Source: Strongylocentrotus purpuratus (taxonomy: Eukaryota > Echinodermata > Echinoidea > Camarodonta > Strongylocentrotidae). Taken from it: 64,000 nt of DNA. Numbering within the stretch: position 1 is the first letter of the stretch; each line of letters begins with the position of its first letter. Of this stretch, positions 25,101 to 34,045 are shown one piece after another. The DNA is taken from assembly GCF_000002235.5 (NCBI RefSeq), contig NW_022145604.1, forward strand, positions 29,299,291 through 29,363,290, in the 5' to 3' direction. The notes beneath the pieces are model-generated. The model was not told where the DNA came from. It worked only from the letters and a program-made list of their open reading frames with translations, and did no database searches. The position numbers were made by a program, and so were the translations under genes.

Positions 25101-27598
25101 ATACAAATTTTGCCGGGAAACCGCCTACTAATTGATATATTTGGTAAGGTATTATCTATTTGGACCTGATAGATATCGCGCATGTGTCGCGCACGTGTCG
25201 CGTAGTCCCGTATACATCTTTTTTGTGAACAGTGCTTGTAACTTTACCAAGACTGGGCCCAATTTCTTATCATTTTGATGATTCCAGAATCCAGAACCTT
25301 GCAGTACACACCAATTATACTAGATGATCAACCTTTTCTGATCGATTCCACAACGTTTCTTTCACAATGCAATCGCATGACCAGAACTGGTCCTTAACTT
25401 TAATATTTCAAATAGAATTTTCGGTTTTCTTTGTCTATTTGATCAGTTTGCAGAATGGTGTATGGACTATGGTAAACATGGCTGCAAGCTAGCAGACAGA
25501 CCTTACTCTCTTATGGAAGGTAAATATGGTTTGAGTAGCAGTAGGAAAGAGATTCTGGGAAGTTGGTAAGAGGGTGTAAGATAGTGAGAGAAAGAGAGAG
25601 AGAGGGAGAAAGTGAGACAGAGAGGGGGGAGGGGGGAGAAGGAGAGAGGGGGAGGGAGGAGAAAGAGAGAGAGAGAAAGGGGGAGTAGAAAATGGTGATA
25701 GAGCTTGGGGGAGAGGGGGGGGGGGGAGGTGGGAGAAAGAGGATTAGAGAGAGAAAGATGGAGGCAGATAAATACATTGTAGATGGGGAGGAAGCCAGGA
25801 GAGCAGTAGAGAGGTCAAGAGAGGGAAATGGACTGGGGTGGGCTGGGTCAGAGATATAGGGATGGAGACAAGGGGAGGTGGAGCAAAATTAAGAAAATGA
25901 AGCTCCGTAAAATCTCCTTGGATTAACCATCCCCTTCCTGTAAAGAAACCTTATTTTTAAGTGGATTGAAGCATTTTGGAATAATTATCTTGTCTAGAAG
26001 GAGACAAATAGATCAATCAGGAAGAATTTTGGATCCTATATAATCTTTTTTTTTTTAATGAGTAGATGTAATGAGTAGAGTAGATTTAAAAGGAAAGGAA
26101 ACTATATGAATAAAGTTCGTATTTTGACCTATATGGCTCAGTCCAGCAAAGGAAACATCTTTGTTCAGAAAGTGATGCGGTTTTCTCAGAGATACTAAAT
26201 ATTAGCATAAGTGCATGCTGTCGAGAAAGGGTCATAGAGAAATGGATGGAGACAGGGGGAGATGGAGTAAATTTAAGAAAATGAGGTACACATAGTAAGT
26301 GATCAGATAGAGGAGGATGACAAAAACAAAAATGACATACATGTAAACAGGAAATACATTTTAGCTAATCCGGCCCGAAGCGCTCGATGAGCTTATGTCA
26401 TGGCGTGGCGTCCGTCGTCGGTCCGTCCGTCCATCCACAGTTTTCAAAATGCTTCTTCTTTGTTATTTTTCAACCGATTTTGATTCTAATTGTTTCATAT
26501 GAAAGGGCTAGGAGGGGGATTTAAAACTTCTACACAGAATCGTGAAATTCATTATCTATGCTAATTTATGCAAATTTATTCAAAATTACAAAAATGCTTC
26601 TTCTCCTTCATTTCTCGACCGATTTTGATTTGGTTTGCTTTATCTGGTAGAGCTAAATTTGGTACACTAAACTTCTACACAGAATTTTGAAATTGTTCTC
26701 CATTAATTAATTATGGTAATTTATGCAAATTTATTCCAAAATAACAAAAATTGCTTCTTCTCCTTCATATTTTGACCGATTTTGATTTGGTTTGCTTTAT
26801 ATCGTAGAGCTAACTTTGGTACACTAAACTTCTACACAGAATTTTGAAATTGTTCTCCATTAATTAATTATTGTAATTTATGCAAATTTATTCCAAAAAT
26901 AACAAAAAATTGCTTCTTCTCCCTCATTTCTTGACCGATTTTGATTTGGTTTGCCTTATCTGGTAGAGCTAAATTTGGAACACTAAACTTCTACACAGAA
27001 TTTTGAGATTTTGCTCCATTGATTATTTATGGTACTTTATGCAAATTTATTCCAAAAATAATAACAAAATCACAAAAAATGCTTCTTCTCCTTCATATTT
27101 TGACCGATTTTGATTTGGTTTGCTTTTATATCGTAGAGCTAACTCTGATACACTAAACTTCTACACAGAATTTTGAAATTGTTCTCCAATAATTGATTAT
27201 GGTAATTTATGCAAATTTATTCCAAAAATAACAAAAAAATTATATTTTGACCAGTTCAAAAGTGTACCACATAAAATTTACGATATTGCGAGATGCGGAT
27301 GAGCGCTACGTCATTTACGTTCTGGTTTGATTGTTCAGTCAAATGATTTGTCAGACCAAAGATATCCTTTAAAAAATTTGTTACATCGTGTAATATTCCA
27401 CTCAAAACACGTCATGTCTGAAATCCTCCAAGATTTTGTTTGGGTGTCATTTATGAAAAAGAAGCTCTGTAAAATCTCCTTGGATTAACCACACCCTTCC
27501 TCTAGAGAGACCTTTTTTTAAAGTGGATTGAAGCATTGTGAAATATTTCTTTTGTTTACCAGGAGAGAAATACAAAAATTGGGAAGAATTTTGGATCT

Positions 27599-27629
<31 letters not shown>

Positions 27630-27903
27630 TTATGCATGTTTACAATTTCACTAATCATTGGAGTTAACATCACATAACAAAAGAATATAATATAACAAAT
27701 CATTTTCAATTTCTGAATCCATTTCAATAATCTCGAGGAAAACAAAAAGTAGATATGAAAAGTTCATTTTAAAGAAACTATATACATGTATATGGCTCCT
27801 TCCAGCAAAGGTAGGATATTTGCTCAGAAAGTGATGCAGTAAATATTAGCATCACGTGCTGTCGAGAGAAGAAATAAAATAGAAAATATGAAGACACAAT
27901 GAG

Positions 27904-27938
<35 letters not shown>

Positions 27939-28096
27939 AAGAGAGAGAGAGAAAGAGAGAGAGAGAGGGAGAAAGAGAGAAAGAGAGGGAGAGAACTGAA
28001 AGAGATGAAAGAGAGAGAACTGCAAGAGAGAGAGAGAGGGAGAGAACTGAAAGAGAGAGAGATAGAGAGAGAACTGAAAGAGATGAAAGAGATGAA

Positions 28097-28145
<49 letters not shown>

Positions 28146-28530
28146 TGAAAGAGAGAGGGAGAAAGAGGGAAAGAGAGGCAACTGGGGCACATGTTTCCAA
28201 GGGTATGAATAATGCAAATAGACCATAGTTTGCATAATCCAGACCCCCTTTGAAGAAAAATAAATATTGTAGCACCAACGAAAGAGAGAGACTATTTAGC
28301 CAATTCAATGTTTTGTTATATAAACATCGGTCTTTCCCTTTCTTCCTATTTTGATGGTAGTTTGTCCAAGTTTGAACTTTAAGGACATCTTTGTTGATTC
28401 TGTCTTCATAACTCATTACATGAATGTTTATCGATGGTATCTACATGCAGGCATGGCTGGTACGATTTACTTCTTGTCTGACCTGCTTCACCCAAATGAT
28501 GCAAGATTCCCCGGCCTCTATGTCACCTGA
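17225..28530 (+). CDS. LANCL1/2-like: LanC-like protein (LANCL1/2 type), nine coding exons
   Basis: Coding exons join as 17225-17335, 17596-17716, 19316-19523, 20187-20328, 21051-21191, 23003-23185, 23662-23838, 25447-25519 and 28451-28530, giving 411 residues plus TGA (human LANCL1 has 399). Motifs in order are NPY (19-21), CGDAGPLAV (119-127), LLYGRVGYLYALLF, YVGAAHGMAG (225-234), HWCHGAPG with C287, KGYGLCHGTAGNAYAF with K328, C333 and H334, and FAEWC. C287, C333 and H334 correspond to the LanC zinc ligands, with the same 46-residue spacing as human C276/C322. Known LANCL proteins bind zinc and glutathione and add glutathione to dehydroamino acids left by loss of phosphate from Ser/Thr in proteins; some associate with membranes. 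No N-terminal myristoylation signal (MG...) is present, unlike LANCL2, so LANCL1-like use in the cytosol is more likely. The ARFPGLYVT end resembles the vertebrate ARFPAFEL. Confidence 0.97.
17596..17716 (+). CDS. LANCL1/2-like: LANCL exon 2
   Basis: Encodes LTDSFSKRLYQS...YTGVT, matching the LANCL region before the first LanC repeat. The acceptor GATGAAG is weak, but it is the one that keeps frame. Donor ACAG|GTAAAT, phase 1. Confidence 0.88.
17986..19004 (-). mobile_element. LINE (CR1/L2-like), 5'-truncated, in LANCL intron 2
   Basis: The minus strand encodes an uninterrupted 270-codon frame matching the thumb and C-terminal part of a jockey-superfamily (CR1/L2-like) reverse transcriptase. 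It includes LLLNDNKMEVL, RIQNSAARLVSLTKKHDHIT, LHWLPIQFRVQFKVLLLTFK and APRLWNSLPASIRSIS. The endonuclease and the catalytic YADD core are absent, so the insertion is 5'-truncated. The 3' end, at the low coordinate, has GTAAAGCGCTTTGATA..., AGCGCTATATAAG and an (ATT)n tail. Intact reading frame and a near-identical partial copy at 30142 indicate recent activity. Confidence 0.92.
19083..19170 (+). repeat. (AG)n microsatellite in LANCL intron 2
   Basis: Pure AG run at about 19083-19116, then GACA- and GAGA-type imperfect repeats. Confidence 0.95.
19316..19523 (+). CDS. LANCL1/2-like: LANCL exon 3
   Basis: Encodes ISLLYLHLYTLNK...CGDAGPLAVG...CID, the first LanC hairpin repeat. Acceptor CCACTCCAG, donor CAA|GTAAGA, phase 2. 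Confidence 0.97.
20113..20161 (+). pseudogene. Vestigial duplicate of the end of LANCL exon 4
   Basis: Sequence reading QLGEGNIAPDIIK, followed by a GT, lies ~167 bp upstream of the true exon-4 end (HLGEGNIDPGIINK|GT). Nucleotide identity is high across about 43 bp. The upstream copy lacks the rest of the exon. Confidence 0.8.
20187..20328 (+). CDS. LANCL1/2-like: LANCL exon 4
   Basis: Encodes LQSFVRLTEDPSLPDELLYG...NIDPGIINK. The acceptor TTTATTCTTAG completes a split AAA codon. Donor AAG|GTAACA, phase 0. Confidence 0.95.
20811..21052 (+). repeat. Tandem duplicate of the exon-5 acceptor region
   Basis: About 115 bp (20811-20930) is repeated at 20939-21052, sharing CATAAGGATGGTCTATTATA and TAGTTTTGAAAGCAGGT and ending in a pyrimidine tract plus AAG|GT. 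The downstream copy is the functional acceptor of exon 5. The upstream one has a usable acceptor (TTCTTTGTAAG) but no exon body. Confidence 0.85.
21051..21191 (+). CDS. LANCL1/2-like: LANCL exon 5
   Basis: Encodes VCRCILDSGEKLAKK...YVGAAHGMAGILALLMQ. Acceptor TTCTTTTATAAG, donor CAG|GTAACT, both phase 0. A degenerate duplicate of its acceptor region lies just upstream (20811-20930). Confidence 0.97.
21316..21677 (-). mobile_element. tRNA-derived SINE in LANCL intron 5
   Basis: On the minus strand the head reads GTCGTGGTCGAGTGGATAAG, with an A-box-like TGGTCGAGTGG and a B-box GGTTCAAGTCC. It is followed by a unique body (TTTGGCAAGACATTGATCTA...) and a 3' end GTAAAGCGCTGTGATA...AGCGCTATATAAAT plus an (ATT)n tail. 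A second copy lies at 52041. The 3' end matches the LINE at 17986. Confidence 0.9.
21900..21985 (+). mobile_element. SINE/LINE tail fragment with (GGATT)n
   Basis: GTGCAGCGCTTTGTAACTGC, then GGTGCTATATCAAATATCTT and GGATTGGATT repeats: the common 3' end layout (GCGCTTTG...GTGCTATAT...short tandem tail) of tRNA-SINEs. No head is recognised. Confidence 0.55.
22072..22458 (+). mobile_element. MITE A copy in LANCL intron 5
   Basis: The element 22076-22454 lies between TTAA duplicates (22072-22075 and 22455-22458). The ends are decayed (AGATTTAGACCAGTTCTGG ... ACTGGTATATACCT) against the family terminus AGGTAAAGACCAGT. Same orientation as the copies at 29772 and 39539. Confidence 0.88.
23003..23185 (+). 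CDS. LANCL1/2-like: LANCL exon 6 (first zinc ligand)
   Basis: 61 codons ending ...LIHWCHGAPGVVHMLLQAHK. C287 in HWCHG is the first zinc ligand. Acceptor CTATTATTTAG, donor AAG|GTGATT. Confidence 0.98.
23500..23658 (+). repeat. (ATT)n-rich microsatellite at end of LANCL intron 6
   Basis: TTATTATTAT and GTTATTATT-type sequence runs up to the exon-7 acceptor and forms its polypyrimidine-like tract. Confidence 0.85.
23662..23838 (+). CDS. LANCL1/2-like: LANCL exon 7 (C333/H334 zinc ligands)
   Basis: 59 codons, VFGDAKYLSAAV...KGYGLCHGTAGNAYAF...YLYKACK. C333 and H334 are the remaining zinc ligands; K328 matches the conserved lysine five residues before the cysteine. Acceptor TTGTTGTTGTAG, donor AAG|GTACGA. 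Confidence 0.98.
24419..24660 (+). mobile_element. LINE 3' end in LANCL intron 7
   Basis: The forward frame reads KMWNSIPLSIREITCLATFK then ISLKTYL, the very C-terminus of a CR1/L2-like RT ORF. It is followed by a 3' UTR (TGCTATGGTACTTATTGTTT...) and a (TTGAA)n tail at about 24633-24655. It is strongly 5'-truncated and belongs to a different family from the (ATT)-tailed LINE. Confidence 0.85.
24990..25403 (-). mobile_element. MITE A copy in LANCL intron 7
   Basis: The left end is TTAA then AGGTAAAGACCAGT (24994). The right end is degraded (AACTGGTCCTTAACTTTAA). The interior matches the family, with a local CGCGCATGTGTCGCGCACGT insertion or variant near 25180. Inverted relative to the 22072 copy. 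Confidence 0.9.
25447..25519 (+). CDS. LANCL1/2-like: LANCL exon 8
   Basis: 24 codons, FAEWCMDYGKHGCKLADRPY then SLMEG (the last Gly split). Acceptor TTTGATCAG, donor AAG|GTAAAT with one base carried, phase 1. Confidence 0.97.
25560..25765 (+). repeat. GA/GGA-rich tract in LANCL intron 8
   Basis: Purine-only stretch of GAGAGA, GGGGGA and AAAGAGA runs. The minus-strand S/P/L-rich ORF over it is a by-product. Confidence 0.93.
26360..27260 (+). repeat. ~155-bp tandem array in LANCL intron 8
   Basis: Five to six units of a motif containing GCTTCTTCTCCTTCATTT, GACCGATTTTGATTTGGTTT, CTAAACTTCTACACAGAATT and TATGCAAATTTATTCCAAAA. Units start near 26450, 26595, 26750, 26910 and 27080, and a partial one ends near 27250. 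The left flank (26370-26435: GGCGTCCGTCGTCGGTCCGT) differs in composition and may be the head of the parent element. Confidence 0.9.
27600..27628 (+). repeat. (TA)n microsatellite
   Basis: Pure TA run at about 27600-27626, then TTTATTTAT. Confidence 0.95.
27899..28180 (+). repeat. (GA)n-rich microsatellite in LANCL intron 8
   Basis: GAGAGA blocks interrupted by AAAG, GGGAG and ACTGAAAGAGATG. The long Ser/Leu-rich or Glu/Arg-rich ORFs on both strands come from this tract and are not genes. Confidence 0.96.
28451..28530 (+). CDS. LANCL1/2-like: LANCL exon 9 with stop codon
   Basis: Encodes MAGTIYFLSDLLHPNDARFP then GLYVT and TGA. Acceptor CTACATGCAG. A GTAAGT donor follows 15 nt after the stop (exon end 28545), so the transcript probably has an intron in its 3' UTR. 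Confidence 0.96.
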
Positions 28531-28947
28531 AGAAGACTTTATCAGGTAAGTCATTCTCCCCCTTAGTCCCCATCCAATGAAAATACAACATTTAAACAAA
28601 AAAATTTAAAAAGAAAAATCCCTTTTAGTATTGCTCAAAAGTCCATCGAATGAACATGTACATACATATTATATATATATATATTTTTGTGGGCGGGGGG
28701 TGGGGGGGGGGATTTAAAAGTCGGTTTTATTTATAAATTATGTTAACATCATGCATGTCCTTGTTTCTGTTTGTTTTTAGGTACTGGTGAGTAGTGAATG
28801 CTCATCTGTAGGTGAAGTCGGCTGCTAGCAGTCTCGAAGGAAGGGCTTATATATCTCCATTATTCAAGTAATGTTCTTGGTGTGGACTTTGTTGAGTAAA
28901 CTTGAAGTGTATCTTTCACGCTTGTGCCACCAAGGTTTGAATAGTTA

Positions 28948-29129
28948 TACAGTCAAACCTGCCCTTGTGGCCATCTCTCCATTAAGTCCACCTGTCTATA
29001 GTGGTCATGTATTTTGTCTCCCTCCAGGATGAAATGTATGCTGTAGAACCTGTCTAGAAAGGCCACTTGTCTACAGGTACTACTTTCCCTGTTTCCGTTG
29101 GGTGACATCAATAGTCGGGTTTGACTATA
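28948..29129 (+). mobile_element. MITE E, TA-flanked, CAGTCAAACC terminus
   Basis: The ends TACAGTCAAACCTGCCC and GTCGGGTTTGACTATA are imperfect inverted repeats next to TA, as in Tc1/mariner-type non-autonomous elements. Only one copy is seen here. It lies directly beside MITE B in the LANCL 3' region. Confidence 0.65.
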
Positions 29130-29131
29130 TA

Positions 29132-29327
29132 TTAAAGCCTCTCTGCACTAGTGTGGCCAGGAGGGATTAGACCTCCCTACATGGTCACTGACAGGTGGTT
29201 ATCTCATCAAATCAGCTCTCAATTAACATAAGAAAAAAGGGGTCCATGGGGACCAACGATCACCGCTTAGGCATTGTTTGCTATATAGAGGACGCAAGTA
29301 GCTATAAGTAGTGCAGTGGGGCTTTAA
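29132..29327 (+). mobile_element. MITE B, complete 188-bp copy
   Basis: The element 29136-29323 lies between TTAA duplicates (29132-29135 and 29324-29327). Termini AGCCTCTCTGCAC and GTGCAGTGGGGCT form an inverted repeat. No coding capacity. Other copies are at 7174, 13227, 40361 and 44423. Confidence 0.93.
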
Positions 29328-29767
29328 CTTTAAACACTTTGTTTCATTGATAACTGGAGCATAGGATATCTTCCTTGGAAAGAAACTTCACAATGACGGC
29401 ACCTGTTTCAGGAAGAAAGGCATAGCCATTCTAAGGTAGCTTTAATAAGGAAATGTAGTGGCTCAAAAGTCCAGAATGCAAAGTGCGTAATAGCTACTGA
29501 TATTTGTCAATGAGAAGATCGTTTTGACATACCTGAATGAATAAATTTTACTTTTTCAGTCTACCCTAGCTGAAGCTACACTGGGTATTACCATTCAAGA
29601 GGTCAGAGACAGATTTGCTAAAAATTATATTCACTGAAAAACACATGAGACCCTATGTTTCACTTATGAGGCTAATGAGTCAGGTCTTTTTTTAATTATT
29701 TATAGTATTGTTTTTTGTTGTTGCTCATTACTCATTCTGTTCTACAGTTTCTAGTTATTGATTTCGT

Positions 29768-30141
29768 TTAAAGGTAAAGACCAGTTATGGTCATGCGATT
29801 GCATTGTGAAAGAAACGTTGTGGAATCGATCAGAAAAGGTTGATCATCTAGCATCTAGCATCTGCAAGGTTCTGGAATCATCAAAATGATAAGAACTTTG
29901 GCCCATTCTTCGTAAAATTACAAGCACTATACACAGAAAGATGTATATGGGACTACCCTATATCTCTCACAGACCATGAGAGAAACAAATTTACCAAATA
30001 TATGAATTAGTAGGCGGTTTCCCGGCAAATTTTTTATCATCGTGTATTAGTCAAAACATATTCTTTCACATGATTGGTAATGAGAGCTTCCATTTCATTT
30101 TTTGAAATTGGGGCGTTTCCAATACTGGGCTTTACCTTTAA
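29768..30141 (+). mobile_element. MITE A, complete 366-bp copy
   Basis: The element 29772-30137 has termini AGGTAAAGACCAGT and CTGGGCTTTACCT (one change), flanked by TTAA at 29768-29771 and 30138-30141. TTAA targets with no transposase suggest a piggyBac- or Kolobok-type non-autonomous element. Confidence 0.94.
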
Positions 30142-30424
30142 TAATAATAATAATAACTTATACTTATATAGCGCTTTTCATAAAACATTTATATCAAAGC
30201 GCTTTACAATATTGATACAATTAAAACTAAACAGAGTAATGACAAGAAAACAAATATGAAGTGAAATTATGAAACATAAGATGACAAGGTAAGGTAACAA
30301 TATAAGGACTAGGTAACAATTTAAGAACTAGGTAACAATTTAAGAGCTAGGTTGAATATGCATTTTCCATTAGGTAGGTTTTTAATTTTGATCTAAACAA
30401 AGTAATATCAGAGATGGAACGAAT
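30142..30424 (-). mobile_element. LINE 3' end, second copy of the (ATT)-tailed family
   Basis: Near-identical over ~283 bp to 17986-18271, including the last codons of the RT frame, with only a few substitutions seen. It breaks abruptly at 30424. Its (ATT)n tail directly abuts the right TTAA of the MITE A copy. Heavily 5'-truncated, as expected for target-primed insertion. Confidence 0.93.
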
Positions 30425-32590
30425 TAGTTTATTAGTAGTCTTGAGCATTCTGTTACATTGGATTCTAGGAGTAAGAGGGGTTTTTAACAGTGAGGTTACC
30501 AAACATGGGAACTAATAATGAGATACTAAGTACGACTTCTCTATGTATTTTTATGTTTTTATCGAGAAAACTTTGAAGGACAACAAAATAACATGGAGCG
30601 TAATATTGCAATGAATAGTAAAAGGTACTAAATCTGAAATAAATGTCCAAGCTTATAATTTTTTAAAGCAATATTAGAGAGTGATGACAAGAGGGTGTTT
30701 TTTTCATTTTTTTATATTTTTAACATTTATTTCCTTCTCAACAGTACAATATGAAACATAATGTATATATACATGATATATGTAACAATTATTTCAACAT
30801 AGAGTATACAGTAAATAATTCAGATACGGAAGGAGGCGAAAACCCGGAAAGCATAGCTTGAGTTGGGAACGCCCATAATAAATTAACACAGTTACCGAAA
30901 GAACATTATAGATATTATTATGAAAATTACATTTTATATAACAGAAAGTTGATAGGAAAGTACAAAAATAGTAAATGGAACAGAGAGAAGAAAAAAAAAA
31001 TGAGGAGAGAATTAAGTATAGGAAGGCATGTTCACTTAAAGAAGTTACCTCAATTGGGCTGTGCATGTGTCTGTGATTACATAATAAAAATAACGAAGTA
31101 CTACAATTTTAAAACTGCGGGTACATATCATTACAAACAAGCAAAATCATCAAACAAACAACAGCTTTATCCGACAGCATTGTCCTGGAAATATACATAT
31201 ATGGTACTAGCAACAGCTGAGGCATGTACGTAAGTGATCAAAATACAAACATGTCATTGAATTGAATTCCACAAGAGGTCATTTCACACAAATATTATCA
31301 GGAGGGCGAAAAAAAAAAGATGCATAAAAACTCTTGTACAGAGGAAAACAAAATTGATTAATGATTAATTCCTTGTTGTTTATGCAGGTTTGACATGAAA
31401 AACAAAGTGCTTGATATTTAGAGAAATGTTTATGTGTTTCAAGTGAGTTGTAAGGTTTCACTGCATTTGGTATGTTCACTGCAATTCTATTCAATAAAGT
31501 TAATTGAACACAATATCTTCTTCGGTTTTGATGTTTTCATTCGAGTTCATGGAAACTAATTTTGAGTACAATGTAATGACTAGTTTAAAAACTAACTCTA
31601 AAAGTAGTCAAGTAAGGTGTTCATAGAAATATGAAGGAGTAATTTAATACTCTTTCGGCCTCCTGTTAATATTTGTCTGAAATCTTTGTATTCATTAGAA
31701 ATCACATAAAAGAACAAATTTCCAGACAACGAGCTCACTCAATGAAAATCTTAAAACATACGAAGACCGAATACATCGATCCCTATATGGTAGATCCGAG
31801 ATTTGGATAAGAGGAGGCAGGGGGAGAGAGAGAGAGAGAGAGAGCGCTAGAGAGAGAGAGAGGAGACAGAGAGATGGGGAGACTAGCCTAGAGTAGACTC
31901 TGAGACTCTGAGAGTAGAAGAAGAAGAAATACCTGAGGAGAAGAAGAAGAAGAGATGGGGTATGCATGCAATTAGGGTTTGAAAAGAAGACACAAAGCCA
32001 ATGGTGATGTCATTTTACAGATGAAAGACAACAACTTTAACGTTTTAGATATGAATGATTCTGTCCAGTGATCTCTGAAAAGTAACAGATAAGGGGGTTT
32101 CCTTCTTCTTGATGCATAATTAACGTCTAATCTATAACGAGCAAAACGATAATTGTCGGAATGTTTGTAGGGGACACTCGCGTATTAGTATTAGCCGATA
32201 AAATATTGTCTTGTCACATGCCCTTTATGCTTATTGAAGCCCCATTTGATTTGCCACTTAGCGTTTTCTAATTAAAGAAGGTTCTATTGTGTGTTAATTA
32301 GAATATTAAAAAGATAATGTAGTACCGAAGTATGGCGTCCTTCTGTGCTAAACAATGGTTCCGGACAATGGTTTGGTGTTCACAACTTCACATACATCAG
32401 CCCCAAACGATGAATTTGCTCTGCTCCAGCCCGTTTGTTGAATGGTTTCGTGGTGAACCTCATGCATGCGCAGGCTCTTTTGTTGAGAACTAGTAATTAA
32501 CCTCGACGACGAGCGAATATGACGTTGTCACTTCGAATTGTTATGATCTTCTTATAAAGGACGGCGCCAATGGCTATTTGTTAAGAGTAG
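30425..32590. other. AT-rich region with LINE 3' UTR-like debris
   Basis: About 30825-30890 shares GGCG(C)AAACCCG and AAGCATAGCTTG with 44308-44335 and is probably an antisense LINE 3' end. GA-rich tract at 31820-31875. No gene is recognised; a 53-codon ORF at 32332-32493 has no support. Confidence 0.4.
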
Positions 32591-32593
32591 AAA

Positions 32594-32790
32594 GTTCATT
32601 TCATTTCATTTCATTTCATTTATTTCATTCTCCATAAAAACATAAAAACATACAAACATGATATACAGATAAAGATCGATAACAAGAAAAATACAAAGGG
32701 AAGGAGCAAACAAAATTGTACGGGAATGTGGGGTTAATTAAAAGCTTAGGGCAATTAGCATTATGAACGTCAATTTAACCCCTTAAAAAA
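32594..32790 (-). mobile_element. Probable antisense LINE 3' end with (ATTTC)n tail
   Basis: TTCATTTCATTTCATTTC followed by A-rich sequence resembling LINE 3' UTRs elsewhere in the window. Assigned by layout only. Confidence 0.35.
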
Positions 32791-32919
32791 TATACCCTGT
32801 ATTCCAATTCCAGAAACATTGACAAGTGTTTAAAAACAGCGTATACTTAGAGAATATTGATATATTGGAATGGGATTTTGTATGTACACCGCTTAGCCAT
32901 TGTCGTCAGTGGGGAAGGG

Positions 32920-33265
32920 AAGAGGGGGGGGGGGGGGGGGGGGGGTGGGGTGCAAGTGTTCCAGAAATGGGCGTAGAAAGGTGACCTTTTGGTGGGGGGG
33001 GGGGGAGGGGGCGGGCACGTATGTGCAGGGGTATCGCTTTAAGGGGGTGGGGTGCGAGGGGGGGGGGGGACTTAATTCAGACAAGGATTAAGATTTGAAA
33101 ACAGTAGCGAATCGTCTTCTTTCTCTAACAATTTCATGAAACGTCAAAGCTACCGCGCTTCGCGGGAGAGGGGGAAAACTGATTTCAGACAAGGATTAAG
33201 AGTAATAATTTAATGAAACGTCAAACCTTCGCGCGTGGGGGGGGGGGGGGGGGGGACTGACAAAT
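32920..33265 (+). repeat. Series of long G-runs
   Basis: Three G-rich blocks (about 32926-32950, 32990-33070 and 33237-33256) separated by mixed sequence. Potential G-quadruplexes and poor assembly targets. The GTGG/GGGG ORFs here are artefacts. Confidence 0.85.
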
Positions 33266-33726
33266 AATTTAGCTTATATGGCCCCGGTTTATATAGCGTT
33301 CAATTTGTAGCCATTGGGATTAATATATTTGTCGGTAATTGTCGGCTACTTTTGTCGGTAATCGGTGACCTCTTCACCCCTCCCCCACTGAAAAAGGTCT
33401 AGGACGCCCCTGCGTATGTGTCATGTAGGCCATATGAAGGGATGTAGTGCCATCATGATAATTCCTTAACTGAGAGCAGGAAAGATTAAAAGATTAAAAT
33501 ATATAGTCTCGCCAGATTATTTAAGCTGATATCTGTCAGGAATTAGCGTATAGGACGCAATTTCATAATTTGATCGAAACCCTATATTTACCCTCGGCAT
33601 GCCAAAATAAATGAGATTTGGATAAAGAGTGCCATAATATGTTTGTTGAATGTGTGTAACTGAATGCTCACATTTCTGCTTGTCTAGACAATTTTAATCT
33701 ATGGATGTCAAGAGAGATTATACTTA

Positions 33727-34045
33727 AAGAGAAGGTTGATTTCTGGGAAGAGGTGAAAAATAATGTGTGAGTGTTATCAGTGTATAATGTATTGTAACAT
33801 GTATAAAAATGCAAGTGTGGAAGAACATGTACATTTGTAATGTTTGTTTGTTATATATTTGTAAAAATGCAAAAGAAAAAGAAAATCAAACAGAAATAAA
33901 TCAATCAAATCAAATCAAATCAAACATCAGATAAAACATGTTCCCTGAAAAGCATGGCTCTTCAAATGCCCTAATATTCTAAATATGGCATGTAACATCA
34001 TACAAATCGGGACGTATTTTTTATGCCACATTGTCTTGTAGTAAC
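33727..34045 (+). repeat. Dispersed repeat F, copy 1 (with a ~97-bp insertion)
   Basis: Matches 58066-58255 (GAGGTGAAAAATAATGTGTG, AGCATGGCTCT(T/C)CAAATGC, GCATGTAACATCATA). Between GAACAT and CAGATA this copy has an extra ~97 bp (about 33828-33925) that ends in (TCAAA)n and looks like a tiny 5'-truncated retro-insertion. The repeat continues at 34615 after the MITE D insertion. Confidence 0.85.

Larger units (their letters stand above)
28781..29550 (+). other. Probable LANCL 3' UTR exon
   Basis: A strong acceptor (TTGTTTGTTTTTAG, ending 28780) can pair with the donor at 28546 just after the stop codon. The exon end is unknown. An AATAAA hexamer at 29540-29545 is one possible polyadenylation signal. 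The region contains two MITEs (28948-29129 and 29136-29323), so the mature 3' UTR may be partly transposon-derived. Confidence 0.45.

Noticed and set aside
27778..28416. Long Ser/Leu-rich and Glu/Arg-rich ORFs on both strands
   Set aside because: They translate a (GA)n microsatellite and have no domain.
32332..32493. 53-codon + strand ORF beginning MASFCAKQW
   Set aside because: No splice support, domain or conserved pattern; chance length.
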